Below are positions 46,417 to 56,560 of a stretch of DNA of 64,000 nucleotides, piece by piece. Both the position numbers and the translations under genes were made by a program. The first letter of the stretch is position 1; each line of letters begins with the position of its first letter. The stretch comes from Phytopythium helicoides (taxonomy: Eukaryota > Oomycota > Peronosporomycetes > Pythiales > Pythiaceae): contig JANFNE010000019.1 of the NCBI GenBank assembly GCA_024867545.1, positions 806,001 through 870,000 on the forward strand, given 5' to 3'. The notes under the pieces are model-generated. The model saw only the letters and a list, made by a program, of their open reading frames with translations. It was not told the origin of the DNA and searched no databases.

Positions 46417-47868
46417 ATGGACCTGACGCTCGCCCAGCCGCAGCCGCAGCCGTCGCCGCGCGCGCGAGCGCCAGCCAGCGACCCGCGCGCGCCGTCGCCC
46501 ATGGCGGCCGGGCGAAAGGCGCCGCTCACGCTCGCGGACGTGGAGCGACAGATCGTGGCGGCGCACGGGCCGCTGCCGCCAGACACGCGGCGGCGCCTGG
46601 CGCGCGCGGAGCTCAAGCGGCTCAAGCACTGCGAGACCGTGCGCCAGTCGCGCGTGCGCAAGAAGGTTTGCGGGATGGATGGAGGACGAGGAGGGCGAGC
46701 CCAGGCTGACACGGAGGTGAATTGGCAGAACCAGCGGACGGACCTGAGGACGGTGCACGAGCGGCTCGAGAGAGAGCTCACGGCGCAGCTCGCGCGCTAC
46801 AGAGAGCAGCACGACTGGATGCGCTTCGACGAGGCGCGCGCGAGGGACGTGCTCTTCAAGCGGTTCGTGCACTCCATCTACGAGGTGCGCGCGCTGCGCC
46901 GCGAGCGAGGGGAGATCCAGGACCGCATCAGCGTCTTCGACGCGCTCGGCGAGCAGCTGCAGCGCCTGCAGGGCGACTACCAGGTCGGTTCCCGCCGTCA
47001 GTCCATCCGACTCTAGGCGTCGTTCTCACCGTGTCTTCGACAGATCCCCCGACTGCTCGGGTCCAGGACGTCCATCGGGACGGTGCACTTTGAGCAGATC
47101 TCGCTCGAGGAGGCGGGCGCCATCATGGTGGACTCGCACGAGCAGGCGCTGTCGTTCTTTGCGGCCATGCGGCGCGCCGCGAACGATGGAGAGGCAGGAG
47201 CCGTCGAGGGAGACGCCAACCCGCCCGAGACCAAGAAGACCATGGGGTGGACGCAAATGCAGCGCATCACGCGCGATGGCCGCGTGCAGTTCAACTTCAC
47301 CAAGCGGCTCGAGACGGTGGGCGTCGAGGAGCTCGTGGCCAAGAGCTGGGCCATGTACTGCGACTTCACGCTCTACCACGGCATCTATGCGTCCGTGCAG
47401 AAGCTCGAAATACTTCAACGCATCAACGACAACACGCTGCTCATCCGGCGTGACTTGCAGGATGGACCGGGCGAGCCCGTGTTCCGCACGGTCTTCCTGC
47501 TCTTCCGCATCAAAATCGACGGCGGGTACCTTATCTGCTTCCGGTCGCACAACCCATCGGTCGTGGTCGAAGACGATGACGACCCGAGCGTGCAGTGGAT
47601 GGACATGTTCTACTGGCTCATGATCACCGAGCCGGACGACGAGTTGCCACGGCCACTAGGCGCAGGAGCAAGCGAAGCCAACCAACGAGCCATGACAGTC
47701 GCCGGGCCGAGGAGAGCTCCAGGACGAGGGTGCGACGTGACGTATGGTGGGAATGTGCTCAACCACAGCAGCGCGAGGTACGCTACCAGGTGGAAGTACC
47801 AGATCGCCATGGCGCTGCTTCGTTGGGAGAGCAACACTGCCGCGCCGCTTTTTGCCTTCTACGGCTGA
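46417..47868 (+). CDS. bZIP transcription factor with C-terminal START-like domain, three exons
   Basis: Start MDLTLAQPQP at 46417. Exon 1 ends at the basic region (LKRLKHCETVRQSRVRKK). Intron 1 46666-46728 (GCTGAC branch, TTGGCAG end) joins it to NQRTDLRTVHERLERELTAQL, giving a continuous bZIP. Intron 2 46984-47043 lies after LQRLQGDYQ. The START-like domain contains TMGWTQMQRITRDGRVQFNFTK, LVAKSWAMY, LEILQRINDNTLLIRRDL, VFLLFRIKIDGGYLICFRS and MALLRWESNTAAPLFAFYG at the stop. All frames are intact. An acidic EDDDDPS loop precedes MDMFYWL. It is the only family member here with an intron inside the bZIP next to an RVRKKN basic motif. Confidence 0.85.
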
Positions 47869-48276
47869 GGAGTGCGCATAGGCAGCCAGCAGCACCAGCC
47901 AACGTAGTGTCGTCGTCGGTTTATTTAACGAGTGGCAGGAACCAGAGCCGTGCCGAATGAGTCCGCAAAGATTGAGGCTCGTTAATCCACGCACACGAAT
48001 GGCTCAGCTCGTGTGTCATCTCGCAGCGGCGTTACTCGACGAAGACGAGGAGCTCAGGACTGCACCGGAACGCCAAGATTCGAGCTCAAGGTCTACTCAG
48101 ATACTGTCGATATTATCAGATTTCATCAGATTGTGTACATACCATTTAATATATTTTTTGTATGGTGGCTATAGACTGACTCTCCTTCTTATCAGTCCGA
48201 AAATGTGTAGCCATCTCAAGTGAATCTTGGCTGGATCGGGTTGGAGCGCGATGCGATTGGTGAGAGACAATGGCGA
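47869..48276. other. Convergent 3' spacer
   Basis: No gene seen. It is AT-rich near 48120-48170, consistent with transcript 3' ends. Confidence 0.4.
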
Positions 48277-49858
48277 TCACTGAACGAGACAGCTATCGTC
48301 CGAGGCGTTTGCTGTACCGTCACTATCTCTGGCAGGTTGCTCCATGTGCTCGATAGCTTGTAGTGCGTACTGCTGAACCTTCGGGTCGCTGGTGTATCGC
48401 ACGCGAGCCTTCTCACACGCAGGAAGAGCCCCCGCATCGAGGCATGCTGCTGCCAGGAGCTCTGTGTCCAATGATTCGGTCAAAAAGACGTGGAAGTGAA
48501 GACAAGGTGAATTCTACCCACCGTCCTTGGTGCTAGCGATGGCAACGAACCGACAGCCAGCGGCTTGGACGAGTGCAGTGCCTTCGAACCTTGTCATGCT
48601 CGCTATCACAACGTCCAAGCCACCTTTTGCCACGATCTCGGACAGACTTGCATCTATGCACCGAGAGAGTCAGCACTTTGACAAGGATCGCTGCCATTAT
48701 CACAAGATCGTACCCTGTCGAAGGCTCAAGTTTCCAAGTGCGAGAGCGCCGAGACCTTGGATCTGCTCGTCCAACAGAAACCTTTGCATGGCGGAGAGAA
48801 CGAGCCGACGACTTTCAGGGTCAACTCGAATCGTAGACTCCTCTGTATTGCATGCTCTTGTGAGTAAAACAGACCTCGTAGCTTCCACTCCAATACACTC
48901 GTACCTGCAATGGATGGATGTGCCAGCACTGCGAGTCCTGCGATGTTGGCATCTACATCATCTGGAAGATGGGCAAGAGCATTCACGATCGCCCCAACGC
49001 CACCGAGGGATGTTACCATGCGAACGCGCTCATCGGTGGTCGCGACGTCACGGAGGCAGAGCAGTCCGTCTCGCTGGAGACCCAACGCAGCTGGAAACAG
49101 CACCATGCGATCAATCACGGCACCCACGAGATTTCGGAGCTCAGCCTCCTGATCCGTATTAACCAACAGCAGCCTCACAACTCCTTTCAAAGCCCTCACG
49201 CCGTGTGCCTGGATGCGTTCATCGTCTACGAATCGCTTCATAGTCGTCAGGACAGCACGCCCATTGCCAGTGTCCATGCCAACTGCTCGCTTCACAATTC
49301 CCGATGGATCCGTGGCTGCTATGAGTGTTGAATGCCCCACAGACTCAGACTTCGGGATTGCACTTTGAGGTGAAGGAGGTGGTTTAACTGCCAGCAACAT
49401 GTCTGGATTTTCATCACCGGCCAGATTCTCGTTGTCATGGGTCTCTTCTGTCCACAGCTCTCCCAATACTGCCGCGACAATATCTTCGCAAGCCTCGTCT
49501 TCGTTACACTTTTCCTCTTCAAGTAGTTGCTACACGCCGACAGAACTCCGCGTGCAACGCGCACGTACACAACAAGCGGTCGCACGAGGTGTACGAGGCG
49601 TTCATCTTCTGCTTCATCTCCGGTACTTGCAAGCTCCCGCCGCAGCTTCTTTTCAAGAACGTCTACTGGGGTTCGCTGTGGATGTGATAGCGCGGACAAT
49701 GAACTAGACGCCAGCGATTGGGCAAGCGGAGGCGGGGGATGGCGATGGAGACACGAGATCGCGAGGGCAAGCGGCAGGAACGAGCCGTCCGCTGGCGTAT
49801 CACGCTTGGCTCGAGCGCGCTTGAGCAACCGAGCAACATGGACACCAGCAGCATCCAT
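48277..49858 (-). CDS. Armadillo-type repeat protein, multi-exon
   Basis: Start MDAAGVHVARLLKRAR at 49858. An N-terminal helical part is followed by a frame change near 49530 (short intron or indel) into EEEKCNEDEACEDIVAAVLGEL. Armadillo-like helices follow: RAVLTTMKRFVDDERIQAHG, AVIDRMVLFPAALGLQRDG, MVTSLGGVGAIVNALAHLP, NIAGLAVLAH. Further exons carry RLVLSAMQRFLLDEQIQGLG, AKGGLDVVIASMTRF and the end DPKVQQYALQAIEHMEQ at 48277. The repeated pattern of a metric helix, an (M/L)xxF and an xxIQxxG phrase marks the repeats. Such proteins are scaffolds; no partner can be inferred. Exon edges near 48890, 48690 and 48500 are approximate. The start lies 58 bp after the stop of the next gene, on the same strand. 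Confidence 0.65.
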
Positions 49859-49916
49859 TTTGCTCGGATAGATTTAGAGCAAAAGTTGGTTTCAACAAGG
49901 GAATCGGTCGCATTCG

Positions 49917-52007
49917 TCACCAGTCGTGAAAGAACTCACGAGCCATGGTCGCAGCTACACGCATTACCTGCGTTGCATCGGCGCTCCGCACATCGCGCAG
50001 ACCGAGGCGAACGGCACGGACAGCCAATGATGGATGTCGAACTTTCAACGCACCGAGTGCTATTGAGATCCACGACTCAGCTGAGAGGCGCTCGGACAGG
50101 ATTCGCGCAGCCGCGTGCCAAGCCGAAGAAATGTCGAGCGCTCGAGCGGCTTCGAGAGCGTCCAACAGCGTGTCGCTGTCCACATCGGCTGTTGATGAGG
50201 ACGGCTCAAGCGATGCCAACTCCAGGGCGAGCTCAACTGCGTTTGCATCGACTTCCACATCCAGAACGGCAGCTCGAGCGTCTCGAATGCGTCCGCTTTG
50301 AGATGAGAGCAGTGCGAGATCGGCGTCCACACAGCGGCCGTCCACACAGCGGATCACGACGATCGGGGAAGAACATAGAACGTCCACCTCGACGACCTCG
50401 TTGTACACGCGATGACTTCCGCTGCGCTCCAACTTGATCATGGACATGGGCTCGCACGTGTTGGCCATTACGGCGAGAAGAGCAGCAGCAAACTCTGGCC
50501 CTCCATTGTCTGCTGAGAATACGAGATCAGACTCGGGCTCGAGTGCTGGTATCAACACGTCTTCAACAAAGTTCTCGGCTTTGAGCATCCCGCAAATGGC
50601 GTCGGCGGCTTGGCGATCGCCCATGGGTGTCCGAAGGATCTGCAGAGCCAACACTACATTGACGCGCAGCAAGGCATTGGTCGAGTTACGAATGGCGTGA
50701 CAGCACGCATGAAGCAGGAACGGCCGGGAGATCCCGACTTCGTGCTGCGTCCATTGAAGCAGCTCTTTTGGCAGCTTGAGCGCGTCATCAGTTGCCTCGG
50801 CATGCTGCGTTAGCACACGTAGGATAGCGATGCAGCCCTGCTCAATGAATGCTCGGCAGAGATCTGCGGGTTGTGATATGCTGACAATCGTTGCTAGACA
50901 TGCAGATGATTGGATGCGAACTTCAGCAGACGAGTGCCCGAGAACCCAGCAGAGCGAACGAAGAGCCCCAGACAACCGAATAGCTCTGGCAAGGTCTTCA
51001 TCGGTTGATGAAAGCAGAACGTGCAGCCATTTCAGTGTAGCAAGCTGCAGCTCGTGGTCGTTGGCAGACAGGAAGCCGTCCACGATGGCGACCACGGCGT
51101 CCAGGTCCACTGCAATCGTTGGTCCTCGTCGAGCTGCACTCGTCAGCAAGTTCAGGACCGCAGTGTAGGTTGCGAAGAGTGTTGGGAATGTCGGTGATGA
51201 TCGCGCTGCTTGGCCGAGCTCCTCTACATGGCTGCAGGCGGCGTCTGCAGGCAGGATGCGCTCGCCTGGCGCCGTCTGCTCCAATAATCTCAGCAGCTCA
51301 TGGAGAGCTACAAGGCGGACACTGAGGTTCGGACCAGATACGGGGGACGGGCATGGGGAACTGTGGGACGCAGCCGCGGCTCCGAGTCGGAGCAGCTCTA
51401 GCGCTTCTGCGGAGTTGACGTTCGATTCGGCGTCCGGCTCGTCAGCAGCCGCAAGCTCAATGCGCAGCGTGGCGCCAAGGAGCCGCACGAGTCGAGTGGC
51501 TAGGAGCTCTTGCCTGCGGTCGAGTTGACGCGCAAGGAGGTCCTGGAGCCTGTCGCACAGCAGCCGCAGCAGTCCGCTGGCGCGCAAGGCGGACCAAGGC
51601 TGCAGCTGCTGGGCTGAGATCAACAGGATGCGGCCGTCCGTCTCTGCACTTTCGAGCTCGGCCTCGAGCACGGCCGCGGCGGCCTGAGCAAGCAGCTCGC
51701 TGGCGGAGAAGAGCAGCAGCCCCAGTCGGCGCCAGTCGCGAGGGCGGAGCTCGACGCCGGAGCTGCTGGCGCGTTCGGAGCCACTGTTCGGATCGCGGAG
51801 GAGCCGCCACCGACGCAGCAGCAGCAGCTCGAGGCCAGCGTCCGCGTCTGCTGCAGCCGTGGAGAGAAGATGGGGCCGCGGGGCACGGACGCGGACAGGC
51901 CCGTTGGCGAGCAGAAGCTGCGGCCTTGAAGCCGAGCGGCCGAATGACGTCGCCGAGCTGGCCCATTGCGTGGCTTCGGCCGTGGCGGTGGCGCTGGCAG
52001 CGGACAT
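49917..52007 (-). CDS. Helical-repeat (armadillo/HEAT-like) protein with SKP1/BTB-like C-terminus
   Basis: A single-exon gene of about 696 residues from MSAASATATAEATQW (52007). An Ala/Ser-rich N-terminus precedes alpha-solenoid helices (AVLNLLTSAARRGPTIAVD, LATLKWLHVLLSSTDEDLARA, GALRSLCWVLGHSS, QSSACLATIVSISQPADL, GCIAILRVLTQHAEATDD). The last 150 residues resemble the SKP1/BTB fold: VVIRCVDGRCVDADLALLSSQSG, VDANAVELALELAS and LLDALEAARALDISSAWHAA, suggesting a ubiquitin-ligase adaptor (inference). An in-frame alternative start upstream is less likely because MSAASA follows a noncoding-looking stretch. Upstream DNA to 53864 has no gene. Confidence 0.72.
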   Translation of the reverse strand: MSAASATATAEATQWASSATSFGRSASRPQLLLANGPVRVRAPRPHLLSTAAADADAGLELLLLRRWRLLRDPNSGSERASSSGVELRPRDWRRLGLLLFSASELLAQAAAAVLEAELESAETDGRILLISAQQLQPWSALRASGLLRLLCDRLQDLLARQLDRRQELLATRLVRLLGATLRIELAAADEPDAESNVNSAEALELLRLGAAAASHSSPCPSPVSGPNLSVRLVALHELLRLLEQTAPGERILPADAACSHVEELGQAARSSPTFPTLFATYTAVLNLLTSAARRGPTIAVDLDAVVAIVDGFLSANDHELQLATLKWLHVLLSSTDEDLARAIRLSGALRSLCWVLGHSSAEVRIQSSACLATIVSISQPADLCRAFIEQGCIAILRVLTQHAEATDDALKLPKELLQWTQHEVGISRPFLLHACCHAIRNSTNALLRVNVVLALQILRTPMGDRQAADAICGMLKAENFVEDVLIPALEPESDLVFSADNGGPEFAAALLAVMANTCEPMSMIKLERSGSHRVYNEVVEVDVLCSSPIVVIRCVDGRCVDADLALLSSQSGRIRDARAAVLDVEVDANAVELALELASLEPSSSTADVDSDTLLDALEAARALDISSAWHAAARILSERLSAESWISIALGALKVRHPSLAVRAVRLGLRDVRSADATQVMRVAATMAREFFHDW

Positions 52008-53864
52008 GCGGTTTGATGCTTTGATGCTTTGATGCGGAAGCTGAACGCCACGCTGGACAAGGTCAAGTTGCACCGCTCCGTACCATGAATGACAAGTAAA
52101 AAAGCGTTCGATAAAAATATCGAAACAATCGCATTGGCAATGAATCTGATACATACCGTAGTTGTTAGTGTAGGAGCAGCACGCAACTTGCGTGCTGGCC
52201 ACTGTATGGTGGCGGCGTTTGACTCGGTCACCCTCCACGACTGGCAGCCTCTACCTCTCACGACACCAAGGCGTGCATTTTGAGCACGCGCAGTTTTCGA
52301 TGCGTTTCAAGCGCTTTTCGATGCGGTCGAGGCGCGGTGAGCTAGCATTAGCCCCGGATACATTTCGCCTCCTCGGTGTCATACCGGCGCGTTTTATTTA
52401 GCGGCGGATCCGTTTGTAGCGTTACGGACTGTATATTACGGATCGTACTGGAGCGCGCTTCAAGGTCCAGTGGGACTCATCAGGTCCGTCGGGTTATTAT
52501 AATTCAGCAGTTTTTGCTGGTTGCCAAAATGTATAGTTATCCTCTCATAAAACCTCCAAATCGCAAATTCTTTCAACGAATTGAACACAACAAGGCATCG
52601 TATTACGCAGGTATTCGACCTGATCCGCTTGCGGCGTCCGGACTATGCCCATCCACATCCTGGGCATCGCCATCGGCATTGTTGACGCCGGACCAAACGC
52701 TGGACGCGCTCTGCGCCACCGGCGCGGCCCCCGCCGAGGAGGAGGAGGAGCTCGGACGCGTTGCTGAGCAAAGGTTTTCGAGCGCGTGTCTTCTGCCAGA
52801 CTAAACATCGGCGCGGGCCGAGGGGACGGGGATACACTGCATACAACCACCGAGTCACGCGCTCGCCAGCTGGCGAAACACCGCCGAGATCTTCGCCCAC
52901 GCCGCGGCGTCATTCGCCTAGTCAGCACCGATCCTCGGTGTTGCTGGGTGAGTGAGCATTCCAGCGCTTCGAGAAAACAAGTCGATGGTCCACACTTTTT
53001 TTTTCTGCTGCTGCTGCTGCTTCCTCTGATCCCTCGTCAAACTTTTCTTTTTGTTGGTCATTTGATTGGTGTGCCGAGCGTTTTCGAGGGAGGCCGCCGC
53101 GCAACTTTGACAAGGCAAAAGTGAAGGAGCTCGCAGGGCGAGAACCGACGAAATGCCCTGCGAACGAAATGCCAGGATGTGTACTGTGTATCATTTGAAT
53201 CCTGCATGCCTCGGATCCCACCGTGAAAAAGCGGCCCACAGTGCAAGTGCACAGTTCAAAGTGCGGCATACAAGCTCCCGGTCATTTGGTCCGAACTGCG
53301 CGCGTGACGCGCCAGCCCATCCGCTCGCGCCGCTTGCCTCGGTCTCTTGCGCCGGCCCACAGCTTAGTCCGGCGCGTAAAGTACGGTATAACCCACGCGG
53401 CCTGGGAGAATCGCATGCATGATTGGCACTCATTATGCTCCGAGCCTCTGTCTCAAGCTCACGGCAACACGGCAATGGGGTCCTCCAGTGGCACGAGGGA
53501 TCCATGGCCCTCGCGCTCACTATGCCGTGACCGCTGCACGAGAAAAGCGCAGTGTATCCGAAGCTAATGCCAAGCGGCCAATATGTCTACGCCTCTGTGT
53601 GCTTTTCAGACTAAACCCCCTCGAAAGAACGGATGCGCCGGCCGGCTGGCGCTGGGTGGTGGTCGGCGCCTCTGAGAATATACAGTACGCAAACCGAGGA
53701 TTCACTCTCCACGTGTAGTGTACCGTCCACGCGTTTATACCGTAGATTTTGTCTAGGAGGCCCGCCGCCGCACTGCAACCGGGTGCGGGTCGGTCTCACT
53801 TGACCATTTGCTTCGTTGCGCGCACTCGCTGCCTGCCATTGCCGCTCGAATCCCCCGACGAAGC
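52008..53864. other. Large intergenic region
   Basis: About 1.86 kb with no gene I can support. It holds a T-run followed by CTG repeats near 52997-53020. All open stretches are short and lack family features. It may contain the promoters of both flanking genes and old repeat remnants. Confidence 0.4.
53795..53809 (+). promoter_or_regulatory. Oomycete Inr/FPR-like core promoter
   Basis: CTCACTTGACCATTTGC resembles the initiator and CATTTG-type flanking element. It lies about 55-70 bp before the ATG at 53865. Confidence 0.4.
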
Positions 53865-55460
53865 ATGAGCTTCCAGGCCCAGCGCTTCGTGTCGCCCATC
53901 CTGGTGGACCTGGGCGTCGAGACCACCGTGTCCGTCGACATGGACGCCGACCTCGCCCACCTGCTGCCTGACGCCGACTCGCTGCTCAAGTGCGAGCTCG
54001 ACAGCGTCTTCGACGTCTCCACGCACCTCCACTCGTCCCCGCTCGCGGTCGACGCCGCCCTCGCAGACATTGAGCTTGACCTCGAGCCGCTGCCGCTCGT
54101 CAACGCCACGGTCGCCACGCCCACCATCGTCCGCACCACTCGCGCCTCGGCACCTGCCAACGAGCGCCGAGGCGGCCGCTCCTCGCAGTTCACAGCCAAG
54201 CAGCGACGAGAACGCCACAACGCCAACGAGCGTCGCCGCACCAACGCAGCCAAGGACCGCGTCCGCGGTATGCGCGACGAGGTCGCTGAGCTCGAGGCTC
54301 GTCGCGAGGAGCTCGCGCGCTCGGGAGATGTCTCCCACCTGCAAGCAGTTGAGAAGATCGTGGAAGAGGCCACTCACCAGGGACAGCTCGGTGAACGCAT
54401 CCCAGGGGCTGCGACGTACCTGGACCTGGTCAAGACGGTCGACGCGCTCCGCGACGAGAAGCGCTACCTGGAGGACCAGCTCGATGTGCTCGACTCGCAG
54501 AACAGCGTGCTGCAGGCCATGCAGTGCGAGCTCACGCTCTCAGGCGATGTCGTCATCAGCCTCAAGCGAAAGCGTGAGGAGGAGGCCGCCGACGAGACTG
54601 CCAAGCGCTCCAAGAACTCTTCGCCCAAGGACGCTAAGAAGGACGAGATCAAGAAGGAAGAGGAGGTAGTCAAGGCCGAGGAGCAGCCGGAGGACCAAGA
54701 CGATGAGGAGGAGGAAGGAGAGCTCATCGCACACCCGCGAGGCGGGTACTGCGCCGAGACCGAGGCGGTCCCGGCGTACCTGTGTGCTCTGTTCCCGAGC
54801 CCCATGTCGAGCGCCGCGGCGTTCGACTGGGTCAAGCAGAGCTACTCGGAGATTATGGCCCAGCATGCAGCCCGTCACGAGGTGGCTCCGACCGAGGAGA
54901 GCTCGTTCTTTGGGTGGGAGGCGCACCGCCTGGAGGCGTCGTCGTCGCTCGAGTACCTGCTGAGCACATCGCTGGCGGGCGTGTCGAGCTCGGACCTGGT
55001 GTTCCGCTCGTGGCGCCAACTGTCGACGCTCGAGGGCTTCCGCACGCTCTTCCCGTGTGCCAAGGACCTCGCGGTGCTCCAGACGGTGAACGACGACTGC
55101 CTTGTGCTTCGTGTCGGCTGGACGTCGTCAGCGGACGGCAAGGACTGCCAGAGCCTCGTGGTGCTGGCCCGCGGCCAGATCGAGGGCGGATACCTCATCA
55201 GTGCCCGCTCGATCCCGCTGTCAGCCGGCAAGCGCGCGTTCGCGCGTGAAGAGGGCGAGGGCCGGTTTGTGGAGCTGCTCGGGTGGCTCATGCTCATGGA
55301 CTCTGTGAACGGCTGCGAAGCCACCATGGGCGGCCGCATGGAGGCTCTGGGTGAGTCCAAGACGGCTCTGGCGAACGCCATGCGCTCTGGCATCGTGTCT
55401 GGCGCCGTGCGGTGGCAGCAGGCTGTGGGCTGCGGTGGCGGCGCCATGCTGTCGCTGTGA
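53865..55460 (+). CDS. bZIP-like transcription factor with C-terminal START-like domain
   Basis: A single-exon gene, 531 residues from MSFQAQRFVSPILVD. An acidic activation-like N-terminus (residues 20-80) precedes a basic region at 112-136 (AKQRRERHNANERRRTNAAK) and helix (VRGMRDEVAELEARREEL). There is a second heptad-like helix around LVKTVDALRDEKRYLEDQL, then an NLS-like KRKREEE and a Lys/Glu-rich linker (EEQPEDQDDEEEEGE). The START-like part has FGWEAHRLEASSSLEYLL, LVFRSWRQLS, LAVLQTVNDDCLVLRV and GQIEGGYLISARSIPL. It is the most divergent of the five paralogues: the KRFP motif is missing and the basic region has an extra Asn-Glu-Arg phrase. Frames are intact. Confidence 0.82.
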   Translation: MSFQAQRFVSPILVDLGVETTVSVDMDADLAHLLPDADSLLKCELDSVFDVSTHLHSSPLAVDAALADIELDLEPLPLVNATVATPTIVRTTRASAPANERRGGRSSQFTAKQRRERHNANERRRTNAAKDRVRGMRDEVAELEARREELARSGDVSHLQAVEKIVEEATHQGQLGERIPGAATYLDLVKTVDALRDEKRYLEDQLDVLDSQNSVLQAMQCELTLSGDVVISLKRKREEEAADETAKRSKNSSPKDAKKDEIKKEEEVVKAEEQPEDQDDEEEEGELIAHPRGGYCAETEAVPAYLCALFPSPMSSAAAFDWVKQSYSEIMAQHAARHEVAPTEESSFFGWEAHRLEASSSLEYLLSTSLAGVSSSDLVFRSWRQLSTLEGFRTLFPCAKDLAVLQTVNDDCLVLRVGWTSSADGKDCQSLVVLARGQIEGGYLISARSIPLSAGKRAFAREEGEGRFVELLGWLMLMDSVNGCEATMGGRMEALGESKTALANAMRSGIVSGAVRWQQAVGCGGGAMLSL

Positions 55461-56531
55461 AGTATTTATCATCGTGAGTACTAGTGTAGTTGTAGGTAGG
55501 CATGCGTTTGTTTGGTGGCAGTTTTGGCTCGTGGCCGTAGTCGGCAGGCAATCGCCTCGGTGTATTTATGAGGCCACGGCAATCAAAAAGAGTTTTCACG
55601 CTTGACAAGCATCGGTTTCACTCGTTGACAAGCATCGGTCAGACTCGAAAAAGCTGGAAAATCGAACGCGATCGAAATCAAGTTGGGCGTGATGCGGAGC
55701 ATGAATCTCACTGCTGACTTCCTGATGCGCCACCGTGCAACTTGCAACTCGGACACACTAGGTACACATTTGCGTCATCGAGAACAACCCGCGACGTAAT
55801 GCAAGCAAAGGATGACCAGCACTGTCGTGCTCAGAATGCCAGTCAGCAAAATATTCCCTGTGGATACACTGCTGGAACGATTCCTGAGGTTGCAGCTGGC
55901 TTCAACTTCGCGACTCCCCAGTCACTAGCGCGCTGCATTTCACTTTTGGTGAATTGCGGCGTTCCGTCGCCTTCATTTCTTCGCCTCTCAGTGCAGCACA
56001 TCAAGGCAGAAATTTGCAAGCTCACAAGCGTGAAGTGATGACGGCAACGGCACCGTGCTTGTGACGTTGTGATTATGATCACCGTGAGTTTTGATACACT
56101 CATAGCCAGGCTGCTACCTCGCACTTCACCGCTCTTTCTTATCCGAACTTTGTGTGATTTTCATCTCAAATGCACACTCAAGTCCTTCACGACAAGGCAG
56201 TGTTTTGATCATCAAAAACGCAGTCGCAAGGGAGTTTCGTTAATGCAGTGCGCTCACAATTGCCATGACCTTGAAGGACAGCTTGTTGGCGACAGGACTA
56301 TAACGGCTACATGGGTTCACTTTCTCGTACCACTGCAACAAAATGACGAAGAAACTCCATTGCTAGCACTCGCCTTTGGCTCGCGGGTATGGCCGTGGTA
56401 AGCCCGGCATCCTACGATAAAAGACGATGACTGGGAATGGAACCCAGTGAAAATGCAACAATGCCTGAGTATACAGTGCTATCTGCGGGCAACGCTGAGC
56501 GCACCTGCAGACACTTTGAGGCCCTGATGTG
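55461..56531. other. Intergenic region left of the Fanzor gene
   Basis: It holds no gene. The 150 bp next to the Fanzor stop is discussed as a candidate guide RNA. The remainder shows nothing distinctive. Confidence 0.4.
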
Positions 56532-56560
56532 TTAAGTTGGCTCTCGACAGAAAACGGTAG
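56395..56560 (-). ncRNA. Candidate Fanzor guide RNA (fRNA) region
   Basis: In TnpB and Fanzor loci the guide RNA overlaps the ORF 3' end and extends beyond it. On this strand the segment contains a perfect 6-bp hairpin at 56430-56448 (ACTGGG/CCCAGT) and a further possible stem, CTGC...GCAG, at 56483-56510. No guide boundary or terminal repeat is identified. This is a prediction from position and local pairing only. Confidence 0.3.

Noticed and set aside
52376..53718. Several 90-140-codon frames in the large intergenic region
   Set aside because: Overlapping frames on both strands without conserved motifs.
55742..56038. 98-codon plus-strand frame upstream of Fanzor
   Set aside because: No ATG at its start, no family motif and no coding bias that I can see.
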